Shown piece by piece: positions 33,094 to 42,174 of a stretch of DNA of 64,000 nucleotides. This DNA is from Nitrospira sp. (lineage in GTDB: Bacteria; Nitrospirota; Nitrospiria; Nitrospirales; Nitrospiraceae). The translations under genes were made by a program, and so were the position numbers. The notes below the pieces were generated by a model. The model had not been told where the DNA came from. It saw nothing but the letters and a program-made list of their open reading frames with translations, and did no database searches. The stretch is taken from NCBI GenBank assembly GCA_024998565.1, contig JACOEM010000001.1:124001-188000 (forward strand), written 5' to 3'. Every line of letters begins with the position of its first letter. The first letter of the stretch is position 1.

Positions 33094-34080
33094 CTAGTGT
33101 ACCGTGGCTGCCCGGAGGAGATCCTGCACCTGCTCCATATCAGGCGGGCAGGGCACATCGAACTGATGATACTCCCCGCCGTTGGGATGCGTAAATCCCA
33201 GCGTACGCGCGTGGAGCATGACACGGGGAATCGGCACCCCCGCCACCGACATCACTTTGGTTCCGCCGTATGTCTTATCCCCCAGGATGGGATGATCGAT
33301 CGACGTCAGATGGACTCGCAACTGATGAGTGCGTCCGGTTCTGGGTAAGAGACGCACATGGGCCGCGACCTTGCCGTACCGCTCCTCAACCTGGTAGTCG
33401 GTCGCAGAGGGTTTCGGTTTGGTCGTCCGCGCCGAAAACTTTTTCCGCTCTTTGGTATCGCGCCCGATCGCCAGTTCAATCAGGCCATGGCCCTTCTTGG
33501 GTACGCCCCAAATCAAGGCTTCGTACACCCTGGTGATCGTGTGGAGCTTGAACTGCGCGGCTAACGCCCGATGCGCCTGGTCCGTCTTCGCAATCACCAT
33601 GACGCCCGAGGTTTCTTTGTCCAGCCGGTGAACGAGTCCCGGACGTTCCTTGCCTCCGATATGTGACGGTGTGACGCCCGAGGTTGCGAAGTGATGCAGG
33701 AGCGCATTCACCAACGTCCCGGACCAATTCCCCGGCGCGGGATGTACCACGAGGCCGGCCGGCTTATGGAGCACGAGCAACTCCGCATCTTCGTGGAGAA
33801 TATCAAACGGGATGGCTTCGGGCTTGAGGTCCAGCGGTTCAGGTCGCGGCACCTCCAGCCGGATGCGGTCACCCGGTTTGATCTTCTGGCTTGGCCGGAT
33901 CGTGTGCCCATTGATGAGAATGCGCCCTTCCCCGATCAAGCGCTGCAAGGCCGAGCGAGAGAAAGTCGGGTCGCGGTTGGCAAGGAAAACATCGATCCGC
34001 TTGGACGATTCTCCTCCGGTCACGACAATTTCAACCGGAGTGGTGCTGATCCTATTCACGTGGTGACTGCCTGACGTCAT
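33094..34080 (-). CDS. RluD-type 23S rRNA pseudouridine synthase (copy 1)
   Basis: 328 residues from the ATG at 34080. The N-terminal S4 RNA-binding domain (RIDVFLANRDPTFSRSALQR) is followed by the RluA-family catalytic domain with catalytic Asp in GLVHRLDKETSGVMVIAKT. The C-terminal RTGRTHQLRVHL and HPILGDKTYGG are RluD hallmarks. It isomerises uridine to pseudouridine in helix 69 of 23S rRNA if truly RluD. The frame extends 22 codons further upstream, but that part is Cys-rich and not family-like. A second copy lies about 0.8 kb away. Confidence 0.92.
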   Translation of the reverse strand: MTSGSHHVNRISTTPVEIVVTGGESSKRIDVFLANRDPTFSRSALQRLIGEGRILINGHTIRPSQKIKPGDRIRLEVPRPEPLDLKPEAIPFDILHEDAELLVLHKPAGLVVHPAPGNWSGTLVNALLHHFATSGVTPSHIGGKERPGLVHRLDKETSGVMVIAKTDQAHRALAAQFKLHTITRVYEALIWGVPKKGHGLIELAIGRDTKERKKFSARTTKPKPSATDYQVEERYGKVAAHVRLLPRTGRTHQLRVHLTSIDHPILGDKTYGGTKVMSVAGVPIPRVMLHARTLGFTHPNGGEYHQFDVPCPPDMEQVQDLLRAATVH

Positions 34081-34440
34081 CGAACATGCGAGGACATAAG
34101 CTGCCACACAGGCCTGGCAAACACAAGCCGCCCGCTCCGTCCCCATCCTCTACACACTTCACGCACATGTCGTCCACAATCCATCCACATGCTGCGCTGC
34201 CTACTAGCGTCCTTCAACGCCGGCACGAAGGTATGTTTGACCGTTCATTTCTGTCAGTGGTGCGTTGGATTTGACACCATGTTTCTGCGCATTCCCATGG
34301 TGTCGCATGATGGCACACTCCTACTCCAGAAAAAATTCATGCTGTTAGCATGATGCCTCTACCTTTTGGTACAGGCACCTGACTTGCTTATTTACAGAGA
34401 GGAGTTTGCTGCTTCAACATGTGGAGATTGTGACAATCCA
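34081..34440. other. Intergenic region between RluD copy 1 and the PilZ-like gene
   Basis: About 360 bases, more AT-rich than average, with several short TCCACA-containing words (34170-34190) and one in-gene TTATCCACA just downstream at 34454. These are too few and too scattered for an origin. No other gene was found. Confidence 0.45.
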
Positions 34441-34926
34441 ATGGCTGCTGATTTTATCCACAGAATCCTCAGGTCGCTGCAGGACACGTTCGCTCCGACA
34501 GCGGAATCGTTGCCCCCCATTGTGGACAATCGGATCGAGCAACCGATCTCGCCCCCCGTGCGCGACCGGCGCATCGACACTCGGTTTGCGGTCAGGACTC
34601 CTTGCGTCTACGAGCTGGTGGAGGGACATGGTTCCGACGCCTCCACAATACTCGGGAAGGCCTATTCGTTGAATGTCAGTTCGGACGGCATTCTCCTCTT
34701 GCTTGACCAGAAACCTCAGAGCAGACAATTACTCAGTCTTCAGAATCCGGCGCTGCAACGACAGCGCTCACTGACGTTGTTCGAGGTGCGCTGGTCCACT
34801 CACCTCCCGGTGGGCACCACCCACCCACGCTACCTGGTCGGTTGCCGCCTCGCATTCGGCCGATTCCCCTACTTCCTCGTCCAGCACCAACACCTAGACC
34901 GCGATATCTCAGGCCTCTCGTTGTAA
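34441..34926 (+). CDS. PilZ-like domain protein
   Basis: 161 residues from the ATG at 34441. The c-di-GMP-binding pattern is present: RDRRIDTRFAVRTP (RxxxR) followed about 40 residues later by SLNVSSDGILL (N/DxSxxG). The beta-barrel continues to RYLVGCRLAFG. It could be a receptor for c-di-GMP from the GGDEF regulator at 24.3 kb or others. Its 3' end overlaps the convergent second RluD gene by 18 bases. The frame is open 25 codons further upstream; those are less protein-like. Confidence 0.75.
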   Translation: MAADFIHRILRSLQDTFAPTAESLPPIVDNRIEQPISPPVRDRRIDTRFAVRTPCVYELVEGHGSDASTILGKAYSLNVSSDGILLLLDQKPQSRQLLSLQNPALQRQRSLTLFEVRWSTHLPVGTTHPRYLVGCRLAFGRFPYFLVQHQHLDRDISGLSL

Positions 34927-35871
34927 CCGCTCGTCGCCCGCTGGCTCGAATTGCCGCCCTGCATAGAGCCCCTGTCGTACGGCCTGAAAATCAGACGGCG
35001 CGTCGGCCGTCCACTCGCCATACATCCCGGTAACAGGATGTGTGAACCCCAGCATACGGGCATGCAGCATGACCCGCGGAATCTCATACCCCGCGATCGC
35101 ACCGACTCGCTCCCCCCCGTAGGCCCGGTCACCGAGAATGGCATGGCCGATGGTGTGAAGATGCGCCCGCAACTGGTGCGTGCGGCCTGTGTGGGGACTG
35201 AGCACGAGGCGGGCCGCCGCCTTGCCGAACATCTCTTCGACTCGATAGTCTGTGACTGCAGGCCTCGGATGAAGCGTCTGGACTGAACTGCGTTTGGGAT
35301 TTCGCCGATCCGGTCCCAGCGCCGCATCGATCCGGCCTTCCGATTCAGGCGGCACGCCCACGACAAGCGCCTCATAGTGACGGGTGATAGCATGACGTTC
35401 GAACTGCATCGATAGTTTTCGGTGCGCCTCCTCTGTCTTGGCCACCACCATGACTCCGGACGTATCTTTATCCAACCGATGCACTACGCCCGGCGTCGCC
35501 GACCCACCCCCCCGGGCGCAATGGTCCAGCAATGCATTCAGCAGCGTGTTGGACCAATGTCCCGGTGACGGGTGGACCACGATCCCGGCGGGCTTATTCA
35601 GCACTAGGCACGCATGATCCTCAAACAGAATCTCCAGCTGTTTTGTCTCGCCATCGATCCGTAACGGGGCAGCCTGAGGCGCATCAAAGACGATGACATC
35701 TCCCGCTTTGATTCGCTGACTCGATTTGGCGATCAGACTATTAACCCGCACCCAGCCCGCAGTAATCATCCGCTGCAAGGCCGCGCGCGAGAGCTTCGGC
35801 TCGCGGTGCACGAGGAATACGTCCAACCGTTTGGGCTGCTCCCCGGCAGAGATGACAAATTCCGTTTGCAT
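34909..35871 (-). CDS. RluD/RluA-type pseudouridine synthase (copy 2)
   Basis: 320 residues with the same architecture as copy 1. It has an S4 domain (RLDVFLVHREPKLSRAALQR), catalytic Asp in GVVHRLDKDTSGVMVVAKT, RTGRTHQLRAHL and HAILGDRAYGG. It starts MQTEFVISAGEQPKRLDVFL. The two copies are about half identical in the aligned blocks, suggesting an older duplication or two RluD-family subtypes with different uridine targets. Confidence 0.9.
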   Translation of the reverse strand: MQTEFVISAGEQPKRLDVFLVHREPKLSRAALQRMITAGWVRVNSLIAKSSQRIKAGDVIVFDAPQAAPLRIDGETKQLEILFEDHACLVLNKPAGIVVHPSPGHWSNTLLNALLDHCARGGGSATPGVVHRLDKDTSGVMVVAKTEEAHRKLSMQFERHAITRHYEALVVGVPPESEGRIDAALGPDRRNPKRSSVQTLHPRPAVTDYRVEEMFGKAAARLVLSPHTGRTHQLRAHLHTIGHAILGDRAYGGERVGAIAGYEIPRVMLHARMLGFTHPVTGMYGEWTADAPSDFQAVRQGLYAGRQFEPAGDERLQREA

Positions 35872-36001
35872 AACGCTGTTACGCTACGGCAGCGCGGCAA
35901 CCGAATGCAATCGTAGAAGGCCGACCGATTGCCTCTCGACGACAATCGGCCTATGCTGAGCGTTGCGAGGCCGGTTCGACTTATGAGAAGGAGGGTGGAC
36001 C

Positions 36002-36580
36002 ATGGGAGGGAAGCTCGCGTTCGTCGCAACGTGCCTGATCCTGGTGAGCGGACTCGCGAAGACAGGGCTAGCAGCAGACCTGCCGGGAATCCCCCCCGAA
36101 GTCGTCGCTGACTACCTGCATGCAGTGATTGAAGCGGACCGTACGTTTTACACCATCCATGTTGTCGAGCGAATGCAGAAACAGGGCGGCACACCCGCAT
36201 CGGAAACCTGGCGGAGGGACAAGACCACGTTGCCGCTGCCGGCCCAATTTCTGCGGGAGGCCGGTGAATTGGCAACCTTGACCGGAACCAGAGTGCGCTA
36301 CCGCCTCATGAGCTTGTGGCCGATCAACCCCCAGAACGCACCGGCGAACAACTCGGAACGAAACAGCCTGGAAGCCGTGCGACTCCATCCCGAACGGTCT
36401 GTTTCCGGCACCGTCACCATCGGCAGCCAGTCTTATTTCCAAGCCGTCTACGCCGACCGCGCCGTAACACAGGCCTGCATCGCTTGCCACAATGCGCACC
36501 CGCAAAGCCCGAAACACGATTTCAAGATCGATGACGTCATGGGCGGGATGGTGATAGAAATTCCCCTGAGCAAGGAGTAG
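36002..36580 (+). CDS. Tll0287-like (DUF3365) periplasmic haem c protein, copy 1
   Basis: 192 residues. Signal peptide MGGKLAFVATCLILVSGLA ends near ALAAD. The Tll0287-like domain follows: VVADYLHAVIEADRTFYTIH, LPLPAQFLREAGEL, YRLMSLWPINPQN, SYFQAVYADRAVTQACIACH. The haem c motif CIACH is at 159-163, so the protein carries one covalent haem in the periplasm. An excellent ribosome-binding site (AGGAGGG) precedes the start. It is the first gene of the Anbu region. The role is unknown; Tll0287 itself resembles a redox or gas sensor. Confidence 0.85.
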   Translation: MGGKLAFVATCLILVSGLAKTGLAADLPGIPPEVVADYLHAVIEADRTFYTIHVVERMQKQGGTPASETWRRDKTTLPLPAQFLREAGELATLTGTRVRYRLMSLWPINPQNAPANNSERNSLEAVRLHPERSVSGTVTIGSQSYFQAVYADRAVTQACIACHNAHPQSPKHDFKIDDVMGGMVIEIPLSKE

Positions 36581-36667
36581 GTTCGGACGGCAGCGTCGAT
36601 ACCCCGCGGGGAAACGGCGCTCCCTGCCGAGCCGTCCGAAGAACGACGGAAGGCACTGACACCTGAC

Positions 36668-38092
36668 ATGAAGTTTTCCACCTACGACCCAGGCGAGTTC
36701 TACGACGAATTGTTTGAAGGAATCGGCCGGCCCCGGCGGGGAAGCGCGTTACTGCTGCGGAAGTTTGCATCGCTCCCCGATGGAGAACTTAGAAAGCGCC
36801 AGCAAGCAGCGGAACGCGTCATCCTGAACATGGGCATGACGTTCGGCGTGTACGGCAGCGACGAGGGGCACGAACAGATCTTTCCCTTCGACATCGTACC
36901 GCGGATTGTGGAGGCACCGGATTGGACGCTCATCGACACCGGCCTTCGCCAACGCCTGCGCGCACTAAACCTATTTATTGATGATGTGTATCACGAGCAA
37001 AAGATCCTCAAAGATAACGTCATCCCAAGCGAACTGATCTATTCCAGCAAAGGGTTTCTGAAAGCCTGCTGGGGGCTCAATCCCCCTCGCGGAATCTGGT
37101 GTCACATCGCCGGGATCGACCTGGTGCGCATCAGCGACGGCCGCTATTATGTCCTTGAGGATAATATGCGCTGCCCGTCCGGGGTGGCGTATGTGCTGGA
37201 AGCCAGACAGGTGATGAAACGAACTTTTCCAGAATTGTTTGAGGCCTATCGCGTCAGGCCGGTCGATGAATACCCAAGCCGCCTGCTGGAAACCCTTCGG
37301 TCCCTGTCTGACCTCCCCGATCCGACGATCGTGATTCTCACGCCCGGCAGCTACAATTCCGCCTACTACGAACATTCTCTTCTGGCTCAAAAAATGGGTG
37401 TGGAACTGGTGGAAGCCAGTGACCTGGTCGTCATCGATGGCTCGGTCCACATGCGCACCACGAAGGGCTCCCATCGGGTGGACGTCATCTATCGGCGGAT
37501 CAATGACGAATATTTGGACCCGTTGGTGTTCCGTCCCGATTCTCTGCTGGGAGTTCCCGGTGTCATGGAGGCCTATAAGAACGGCCGCGTGGCGATCGCG
37601 AATGCGCCCGGCACCGGCGTCGCCGATGATAAGGCGATCTATGCCTACGTCCCCAAGATCATCAACTACTACTTGGCAGAGGAACCGATACTCCCCAACG
37701 TGCCCACCTACGTCTGCTGGGAACGCCGGGATCGAGACTACGTGCTGGAACATCTCGATCAGTTGGTAGTCAAGGCGACGAACGAAGCCGGTGGGTACGG
37801 CATGATGATCGGCCCTCAGGCCTCTCAGCAAGAACGAGAAGACTGTGCCCGTCGCATCCAGGCCGACCCTCGCAACTACATCGCTCAGCCCACACTCGCG
37901 CTCTCCCGATCGCCGACTCTGGTGGAAGACCAGATCGAGGGACGACATGTCGATCTTCGTCCGTACGTCTTGCAGGGGAAAGGGTTCTATGTGTTGCCGG
38001 GCGGCATGACTCGCGTGGCCTTGAGAAAAGGGTCATTGGTCGTCAATTCCTCCCAAGGTGGCGGTAACAAAGATACGTGGGTGCTGTCATGA
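36668..38092 (+). CDS. Circularly permuted ATP-grasp protein (type 2)
   Basis: 474 residues of the CP_ATPgrasp_2 family (former DUF404/DUF407). Conserved segments are FGVYGSDEGHEQIFPFDIVPR (quoted in part: EGHEQIFPFDIVPR), the ATP-grasp strand ILTPGSYNSAYYEHSLLAQ, VVKATNEAGGYGM with the ATP-binding Lys, and LRPYVLQG. Members are thought to form amide bonds, perhaps peptide synthesis; the substrate is unknown. It is followed 73 bases later by the alpha-E gene and then Anbu, the classic linkage. Confidence 0.9.
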   Translation: MKFSTYDPGEFYDELFEGIGRPRRGSALLLRKFASLPDGELRKRQQAAERVILNMGMTFGVYGSDEGHEQIFPFDIVPRIVEAPDWTLIDTGLRQRLRALNLFIDDVYHEQKILKDNVIPSELIYSSKGFLKACWGLNPPRGIWCHIAGIDLVRISDGRYYVLEDNMRCPSGVAYVLEARQVMKRTFPELFEAYRVRPVDEYPSRLLETLRSLSDLPDPTIVILTPGSYNSAYYEHSLLAQKMGVELVEASDLVVIDGSVHMRTTKGSHRVDVIYRRINDEYLDPLVFRPDSLLGVPGVMEAYKNGRVAIANAPGTGVADDKAIYAYVPKIINYYLAEEPILPNVPTYVCWERRDRDYVLEHLDQLVVKATNEAGGYGMMIGPQASQQEREDCARRIQADPRNYIAQPTLALSRSPTLVEDQIEGRHVDLRPYVLQGKGFYVLPGGMTRVALRKGSLVVNSSQGGGNKDTWVLS

Positions 38093-38165
38093 GTCTTGCG
38101 CGCGCACAGGCCTCCTGCCGATCGGTCGGCCGGCGGCTCTGCGAACACCTTGGTCGGAGACCGCG

Positions 38166-39146
38166 ATGCTGAGCAGAGTGGCCAGTTCCATCTATTGGGT
38201 GAACCGCTACATCGAACGGGCGGAAAACTATGCCCGGTTCATCGAGGTCAATTTGAATCTCTCTCTTGACCTTCCTCGCGGCACGGTCGAGCAGTGGGAG
38301 CCGCTGGTCGCCACGACAGGCGATCATGAGATGTTTGTCGCGCGCTATGGAAAAGCGACGAAGGAGACCGTGCTTCATTTCCTTGTGGCGGATGCCGAGA
38401 ACCCGAATTCCATTCTGTCCTGCCTCCTGGGCGCGCGGGAAAACGCGCGCTCGGTCAAGGAAATCATCTCCAGTGAAATGTGGGAACAGGTCAACCGCTT
38501 TTACCTGTTGGTCCGAGACGCCGTCACTCGCGGGATGTCGCACCATGACCTCCACGCATTTTTGGCCGACGTCAAAGCCGCGAGCCATCTACTGTGGGGA
38601 ATCACCGATGCCACCATGTCCCATGGAGAGGGTTGGCACTTTGCACGGCTCGGCCGCCTCCTCGAACGAGCGGACAAAACCTCGCGCATTCTCGATGTCA
38701 AATATTTCATCCTCTTGCCGACCGCCGATGAAGTCGGCACGCCGTTCGACATCATCCAATGGTCGGATTTATTGAAATCCGCGAGCGCCTTAGAGATGTA
38801 TTACAAACGCTATGGACGCATCGCTCCGGATGACGTGGCCGCCTTTCTCATCCTTGAACCCACCTTCCCGCGGGCAATCCGCTATTGCCTCATTAAAGCG
38901 GAGGACTCCCTGCACGCGATTAGCGGATCCGAACGGGGATCGTATCAAAACCTGGCCGAAAAACGATTGGGACGCCTGCGCGCCGAACTAGACTTTGTCG
39001 ACATCGAAGACTGCGTCACAAGGGGTCTGCATGAATTTGTGGACCACTTTCAAGCACGACTCAACCAAGTAGGCGAGGCTATTTCTGAAACGTTCTTCGT
39101 GCCTCGCCGAGTTCACTACACAGAGTCCGTCACGGAGGAGCAATGA
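38166..39146 (+). CDS. Alpha-E domain protein (DUF403)
   Basis: 326 residues, almost all helical, from MLSRVASSIYWVNRYIERAE (the family N-terminus). It has AKNPNSIL-like AENPNSILSCLLGARENARS, a Glu-rich centre and RYGRIAPDDVAAFLILEP. Members of this family always sit beside CP ATP-grasp proteins and probably act with them. The TGA stop overlaps the Anbu ATG (ATGA), indicating translational coupling. Confidence 0.92.
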   Translation: MLSRVASSIYWVNRYIERAENYARFIEVNLNLSLDLPRGTVEQWEPLVATTGDHEMFVARYGKATKETVLHFLVADAENPNSILSCLLGARENARSVKEIISSEMWEQVNRFYLLVRDAVTRGMSHHDLHAFLADVKAASHLLWGITDATMSHGEGWHFARLGRLLERADKTSRILDVKYFILLPTADEVGTPFDIIQWSDLLKSASALEMYYKRYGRIAPDDVAAFLILEPTFPRAIRYCLIKAEDSLHAISGSERGSYQNLAEKRLGRLRAELDFVDIEDCVTRGLHEFVDHFQARLNQVGEAISETFFVPRRVHYTESVTEEQ

Positions 39147-39913
39147 CGTTTTGCTTGGGAATGAAGGTGGAGGAGGGGTTGGTCGGGATCGCCGACACGC
39201 GGGTGACGACGGGGGCGGAATGCATCACCGCTGGAAAGGTCTCCATCCATCAACATGGCCGCCACTCGATGTTTCTCATGACATCAGGATTACGATCGGT
39301 CCGAGACAAAGCTGTGACCTATTTCGATGAGGCCATCAGCGAGAGCGACCAAACGTTCGACAAACTGTTCAAAGCGGTCAACGTGTTTGCCGCACAGATC
39401 CGCCGTGTGGCCGAAGAAGATAAAAGCGCCTTATATAATGCTGGACTGACCTTCAATCTCCACGCCCTGGTGGGCGGGCAACTGGAAAACGACCTCACCC
39501 ACAAACTTTATCTGATCTACCCTCAAGGCAATTGGGTCGAAGTCAGTGAAGGCACCCCCTACTGTATCATCGGCGAATCCGGCTACGGAAAGCCGCTCCT
39601 CGATCGCGTGCTGAGGTATCACTCCAGCATGGACCTCGCGCTGAAGGTCGGCTTCCTCGCCTTCGATGCTACACGTACGAGCTCCACCAGCGTCGAATAT
39701 CCGCTCGATGTCGTGCTGTACCGGCACGATACGTTCGACATTCTCGAACACCGCTTTCAAAAAGAGGACCTTGCTCAGATTTCTTCGTGGTGGCAATCGC
39801 GCATTGCCGATTCAGTGGAAGAGCTTCCCGCCTCATGGGTAGATCGTTTGCTGGAGGCTCTGCCGAAAGGCACTCGCTCTTCCCCTCACGACCACGGCAA
39901 TTCAGCATCGTAA
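39143..39913 (+). CDS. Anbu (ancestral beta subunit) proteasome-like protease
   Basis: 256 residues. It begins MTFCLGMKVEEGLVGIADTR. Removal of Met leaves Thr as the N-terminal nucleophile, as in other Anbu proteins. VEEGLVGIADTRVTTGAE and the Gly-Glu-Ser-Gly-Tyr-Gly segment (IGESGYGKPLLDR) match the family. Anbu forms helical or lock-washer assemblies of proteasome fold; its substrate is unknown. A transglutaminase-like gene that often accompanies it is not in this window. It overlaps the alpha-E gene by four bases. Confidence 0.92.
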   Translation: MTFCLGMKVEEGLVGIADTRVTTGAECITAGKVSIHQHGRHSMFLMTSGLRSVRDKAVTYFDEAISESDQTFDKLFKAVNVFAAQIRRVAEEDKSALYNAGLTFNLHALVGGQLENDLTHKLYLIYPQGNWVEVSEGTPYCIIGESGYGKPLLDRVLRYHSSMDLALKVGFLAFDATRTSSTSVEYPLDVVLYRHDTFDILEHRFQKEDLAQISSWWQSRIADSVEELPASWVDRLLEALPKGTRSSPHDHGNSAS

Positions 39914-40491
39914 GTCCAGCTCGCAATTCTCCGCTAGCCCGGCCACCGACCGACAGCCTGTGTCCCGATGACACGTCGCGCTCAACCTCGCCGCTCGCCC
40001 ACGTTGCCCTGCTCTCGTGCGCACCGAAGGTCGTGCTTCACATCATGGCCCGAGCCATAGCGGTATATGCGACAGGATGACGGGCAAAGAAATGGACGTA
40101 TTTCCCCTAGTGGCAACCGGTGGTGTCGTGCCCTCTCATAAGATGATTAGACAGCGTACAGATCGAAGCGTAATATGATGAGTGACCGTATGATCTGGTG
40201 GGCACGTTGGTTCGTACGGGCAAGGAGCTGGGGCGATGCCTTCGGTACCTTCCCACGACCGGTCGTTTTTTCAGGAGGCCATCGCTAGGGTCGGCATCCC
40301 GGCTCATCGCTCGGCCCGATCCTCAGGGTCGATAGTCTCCAACTCATTCTCCTCATCCGCCCGGCAATCGATCTCGTTCGTCTTCCCGACTTCCGCAAGC
40401 ACTCATAGGCAAGACCCTACTGTGCCATTCATCTGCCCACGTGGTGTGCCGGCCAGACCGGACCACCCGTGTGCGCAACAAGGAGGTTGTC
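39914..40491. other. 580-base region between Anbu and the second haem protein
   Basis: No supported gene. A 10-bp palindrome CGACCGGTCG followed by six Ts at 40256-40271 might be a weak plus-strand terminator. Nothing else was recognised. Confidence 0.45.
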
Positions 40492-41088
40492 ATGACATCC
40501 TCTCACAAATTGCTGCGGGTCGCGACGGTACTGGGATTCGCATTCGTCGGCGCGACGGTGTTGTGGCCGAGTCGCGCACTGCCTGAGAATGCTCCCGTCA
40601 CCCTGCCGATTGAAACGGTGGCCAATTACATCCACGCCGTGATTGAAGCAGACCGGGATGTGTATACCAGGCATGTCGTCGAGCGCTTGCAGACCAAGGG
40701 TGTGGTCGTTGCATCGGAGAACTGGGAGCAGAAGAATACCTTGCCGCTACCGGCTCAGTTCCTGATGGAGTCGGGACGGTACATCGCCAAGAAGGGGCTG
40801 GGCATCCAATATCGACTGATCAGTCTGTGGCCGATCAACAAGCGCAATGTGGCGGCAAACGAGCTGGAGAAGGCCGGGCTCGGAACCATCTTGACGCAAC
40901 CGAATCGACCCCACACCGGCTTTATGAAGATCGGGGAGACGCGCTATTTTCAAGCGGTGTATGCCGATCTCGCAGCCACCCAAGCCTGCCTCGGTTGCCA
41001 CAACGCGCATCCCGACAGCCCCAAACGTGATTTCAAGCTGAATGATGTGATGGGTGCAATCGTGATTACGATCCCCGTCGGGCCATAA
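40492..41088 (+). CDS. Tll0287-like (DUF3365) periplasmic haem c protein, copy 2
   Basis: 198 residues from the ATG at 40492 (AAGGAGG upstream). It is a clear paralogue of the protein encoded at 36002: VANYIHAVIEADRDVYTRH, LPLPAQFLMESGRY, YRLISLWPINKRN and YFQAVYADLAATQACLGCH, with haem c motif CLGCH at 166-170. A signal segment (VATVLGFAFVGATVLW) comes first. The two copies bracket the ATP-grasp/alpha-E/Anbu genes. They share about two thirds of residues in the aligned blocks. Confidence 0.85.
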   Translation: MTSSHKLLRVATVLGFAFVGATVLWPSRALPENAPVTLPIETVANYIHAVIEADRDVYTRHVVERLQTKGVVVASENWEQKNTLPLPAQFLMESGRYIAKKGLGIQYRLISLWPINKRNVAANELEKAGLGTILTQPNRPHTGFMKIGETRYFQAVYADLAATQACLGCHNAHPDSPKRDFKLNDVMGAIVITIPVGP

Positions 41089-41130
41089 ACACAGCGGTTG
41101 CGTATGCAGGCCGTGGGCGTCGGATCGGTT

Positions 41131-41160
41131 ACCGGCAGGACGGACCAGAGTCCTGCCGGG
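41131..41160. terminator. Hairpin between convergent genes at 41.1 kb
   Basis: A perfect 10-bp stem CCGGCAGGAC / GTCCTGCCGG with an 8-base loop, 43 bases past the haem protein gene and 62 bases past the end of the opposing lipoprotein gene. No T-run on either strand; probable bidirectional terminator or mRNA end stabiliser. Confidence 0.5.
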
Positions 41161-41221
41161 GAGAACAGAACTGGTCCTGCCCCGAGAATCGTTTCGAGTC
41201 GCTCTCAGGGAGGGGTACGAA

Positions 41222-42106
41222 TCACGGAGTTGGTGTGCTGCGAATTTCACGACCCTTCAATCGATCAACCTCAGAAGCCTGGTCTGCCAGTTGCTGCTTC
41301 AGTCTTTCGATCTCTTCGCGAAGTCGAAGAATGATCTGCTCTGAATCCACCTGCACGGAATTGGATGATCCCAGCCGAGATGTATCAGCTTCAGGTGCTG
41401 TGGCGAACGCATGCGATCCACGGACAGGAACAGGAGCCGCCGCCGACCCCGTGCGCTGGAGAGAGGAAAGAAATGCAGTATGATCGAGGATTAGTTCGCT
41501 GGCGGACGCTCGATGACCACCTGACCAATTGGCTTTGGTCCCGATCACAAATCGAGGCGAGTCAAAGGCCAAGGCACCGCCGCTGCCTTGAACGGAATGG
41601 AGAGGGTTCGCCCGCACACGCGTATGCTCTTCCGAATTCTCCGCGAGCGCGAGACGGTGATTGGCGATCACCAGATGGAGCTTACCACCCTCGACAAACA
41701 TACCGCCGGAAGTGGTCTCAGTACCTGTCCCTTGTTGCCCAACAAGCATAAAGACGATCCATTCATGGGATGTCGCTTCCTGAAAGGATTTGCGAAGAGT
41801 GGGAATAAGGAGGTTGATCTCTTCCAACGAGAACACCGAACGCGGAGGCCTCGCGTTATCCATAAGGCCGACTCGTTCTTGAAGGATCAATCGACTCAGG
41901 ATGGCAGAGAGATCTTCATCCCTCCAAACAATCGGATGATCGTATCGTGGGGATGCACTGCCGGCTTCGAGATGGGAGTCGAGCCGCACAAACCAGGAGG
42001 AGTCCTGTTCAATGACACGACTCGTTAGCGTGGGCGCCGTACAGCCGAGACAGAGGAGGATCGTGAGGCCAAGGAAGCAAGAATAGAATGACGTGGTTCG
42101 TAACAC
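41222..42106 (-). CDS. Putative lipoprotein of unknown function
   Basis: 294 residues. A lipoprotein signal ends at the lipobox LCLGC (Cys22). The middle part holds strands such as EWIVFMLVGQQGTGTETTSGGMF and LHLVIANHRLALA. The C-terminus is a short coiled coil (EQIILRLREEIERLKQQLAD). The family was not recognised. It lies alone between the haem protein gene and atpC, pointing away from the latter's promoter side. Confidence 0.72.
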   Translation of the reverse strand: MLRTTSFYSCFLGLTILLCLGCTAPTLTSRVIEQDSSWFVRLDSHLEAGSASPRYDHPIVWRDEDLSAILSRLILQERVGLMDNARPPRSVFSLEEINLLIPTLRKSFQEATSHEWIVFMLVGQQGTGTETTSGGMFVEGGKLHLVIANHRLALAENSEEHTRVRANPLHSVQGSGGALAFDSPRFVIGTKANWSGGHRASASELILDHTAFLSSLQRTGSAAAPVPVRGSHAFATAPEADTSRLGSSNSVQVDSEQIILRLREEIERLKQQLADQASEVDRLKGREIRSTPTP

Positions 42107-42174
42107 CGGAGGGCCCCCGACGACGGATCAGGGAGGTGCAATCGGCAGACTACGTGAAGTATCGGGAAGAGAGG

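Noticed and set aside
34454-34462. Perfect DnaA box TTATCCACA
   Set aside because: A single box inside a coding region, with only partial TCCACA words nearby; not enough for an origin.
36971-37948. Minus-strand open frame of about 325 codons opposite the ATP-grasp gene
   Set aside because: The ATP-grasp gene on the other strand is unmistakable.
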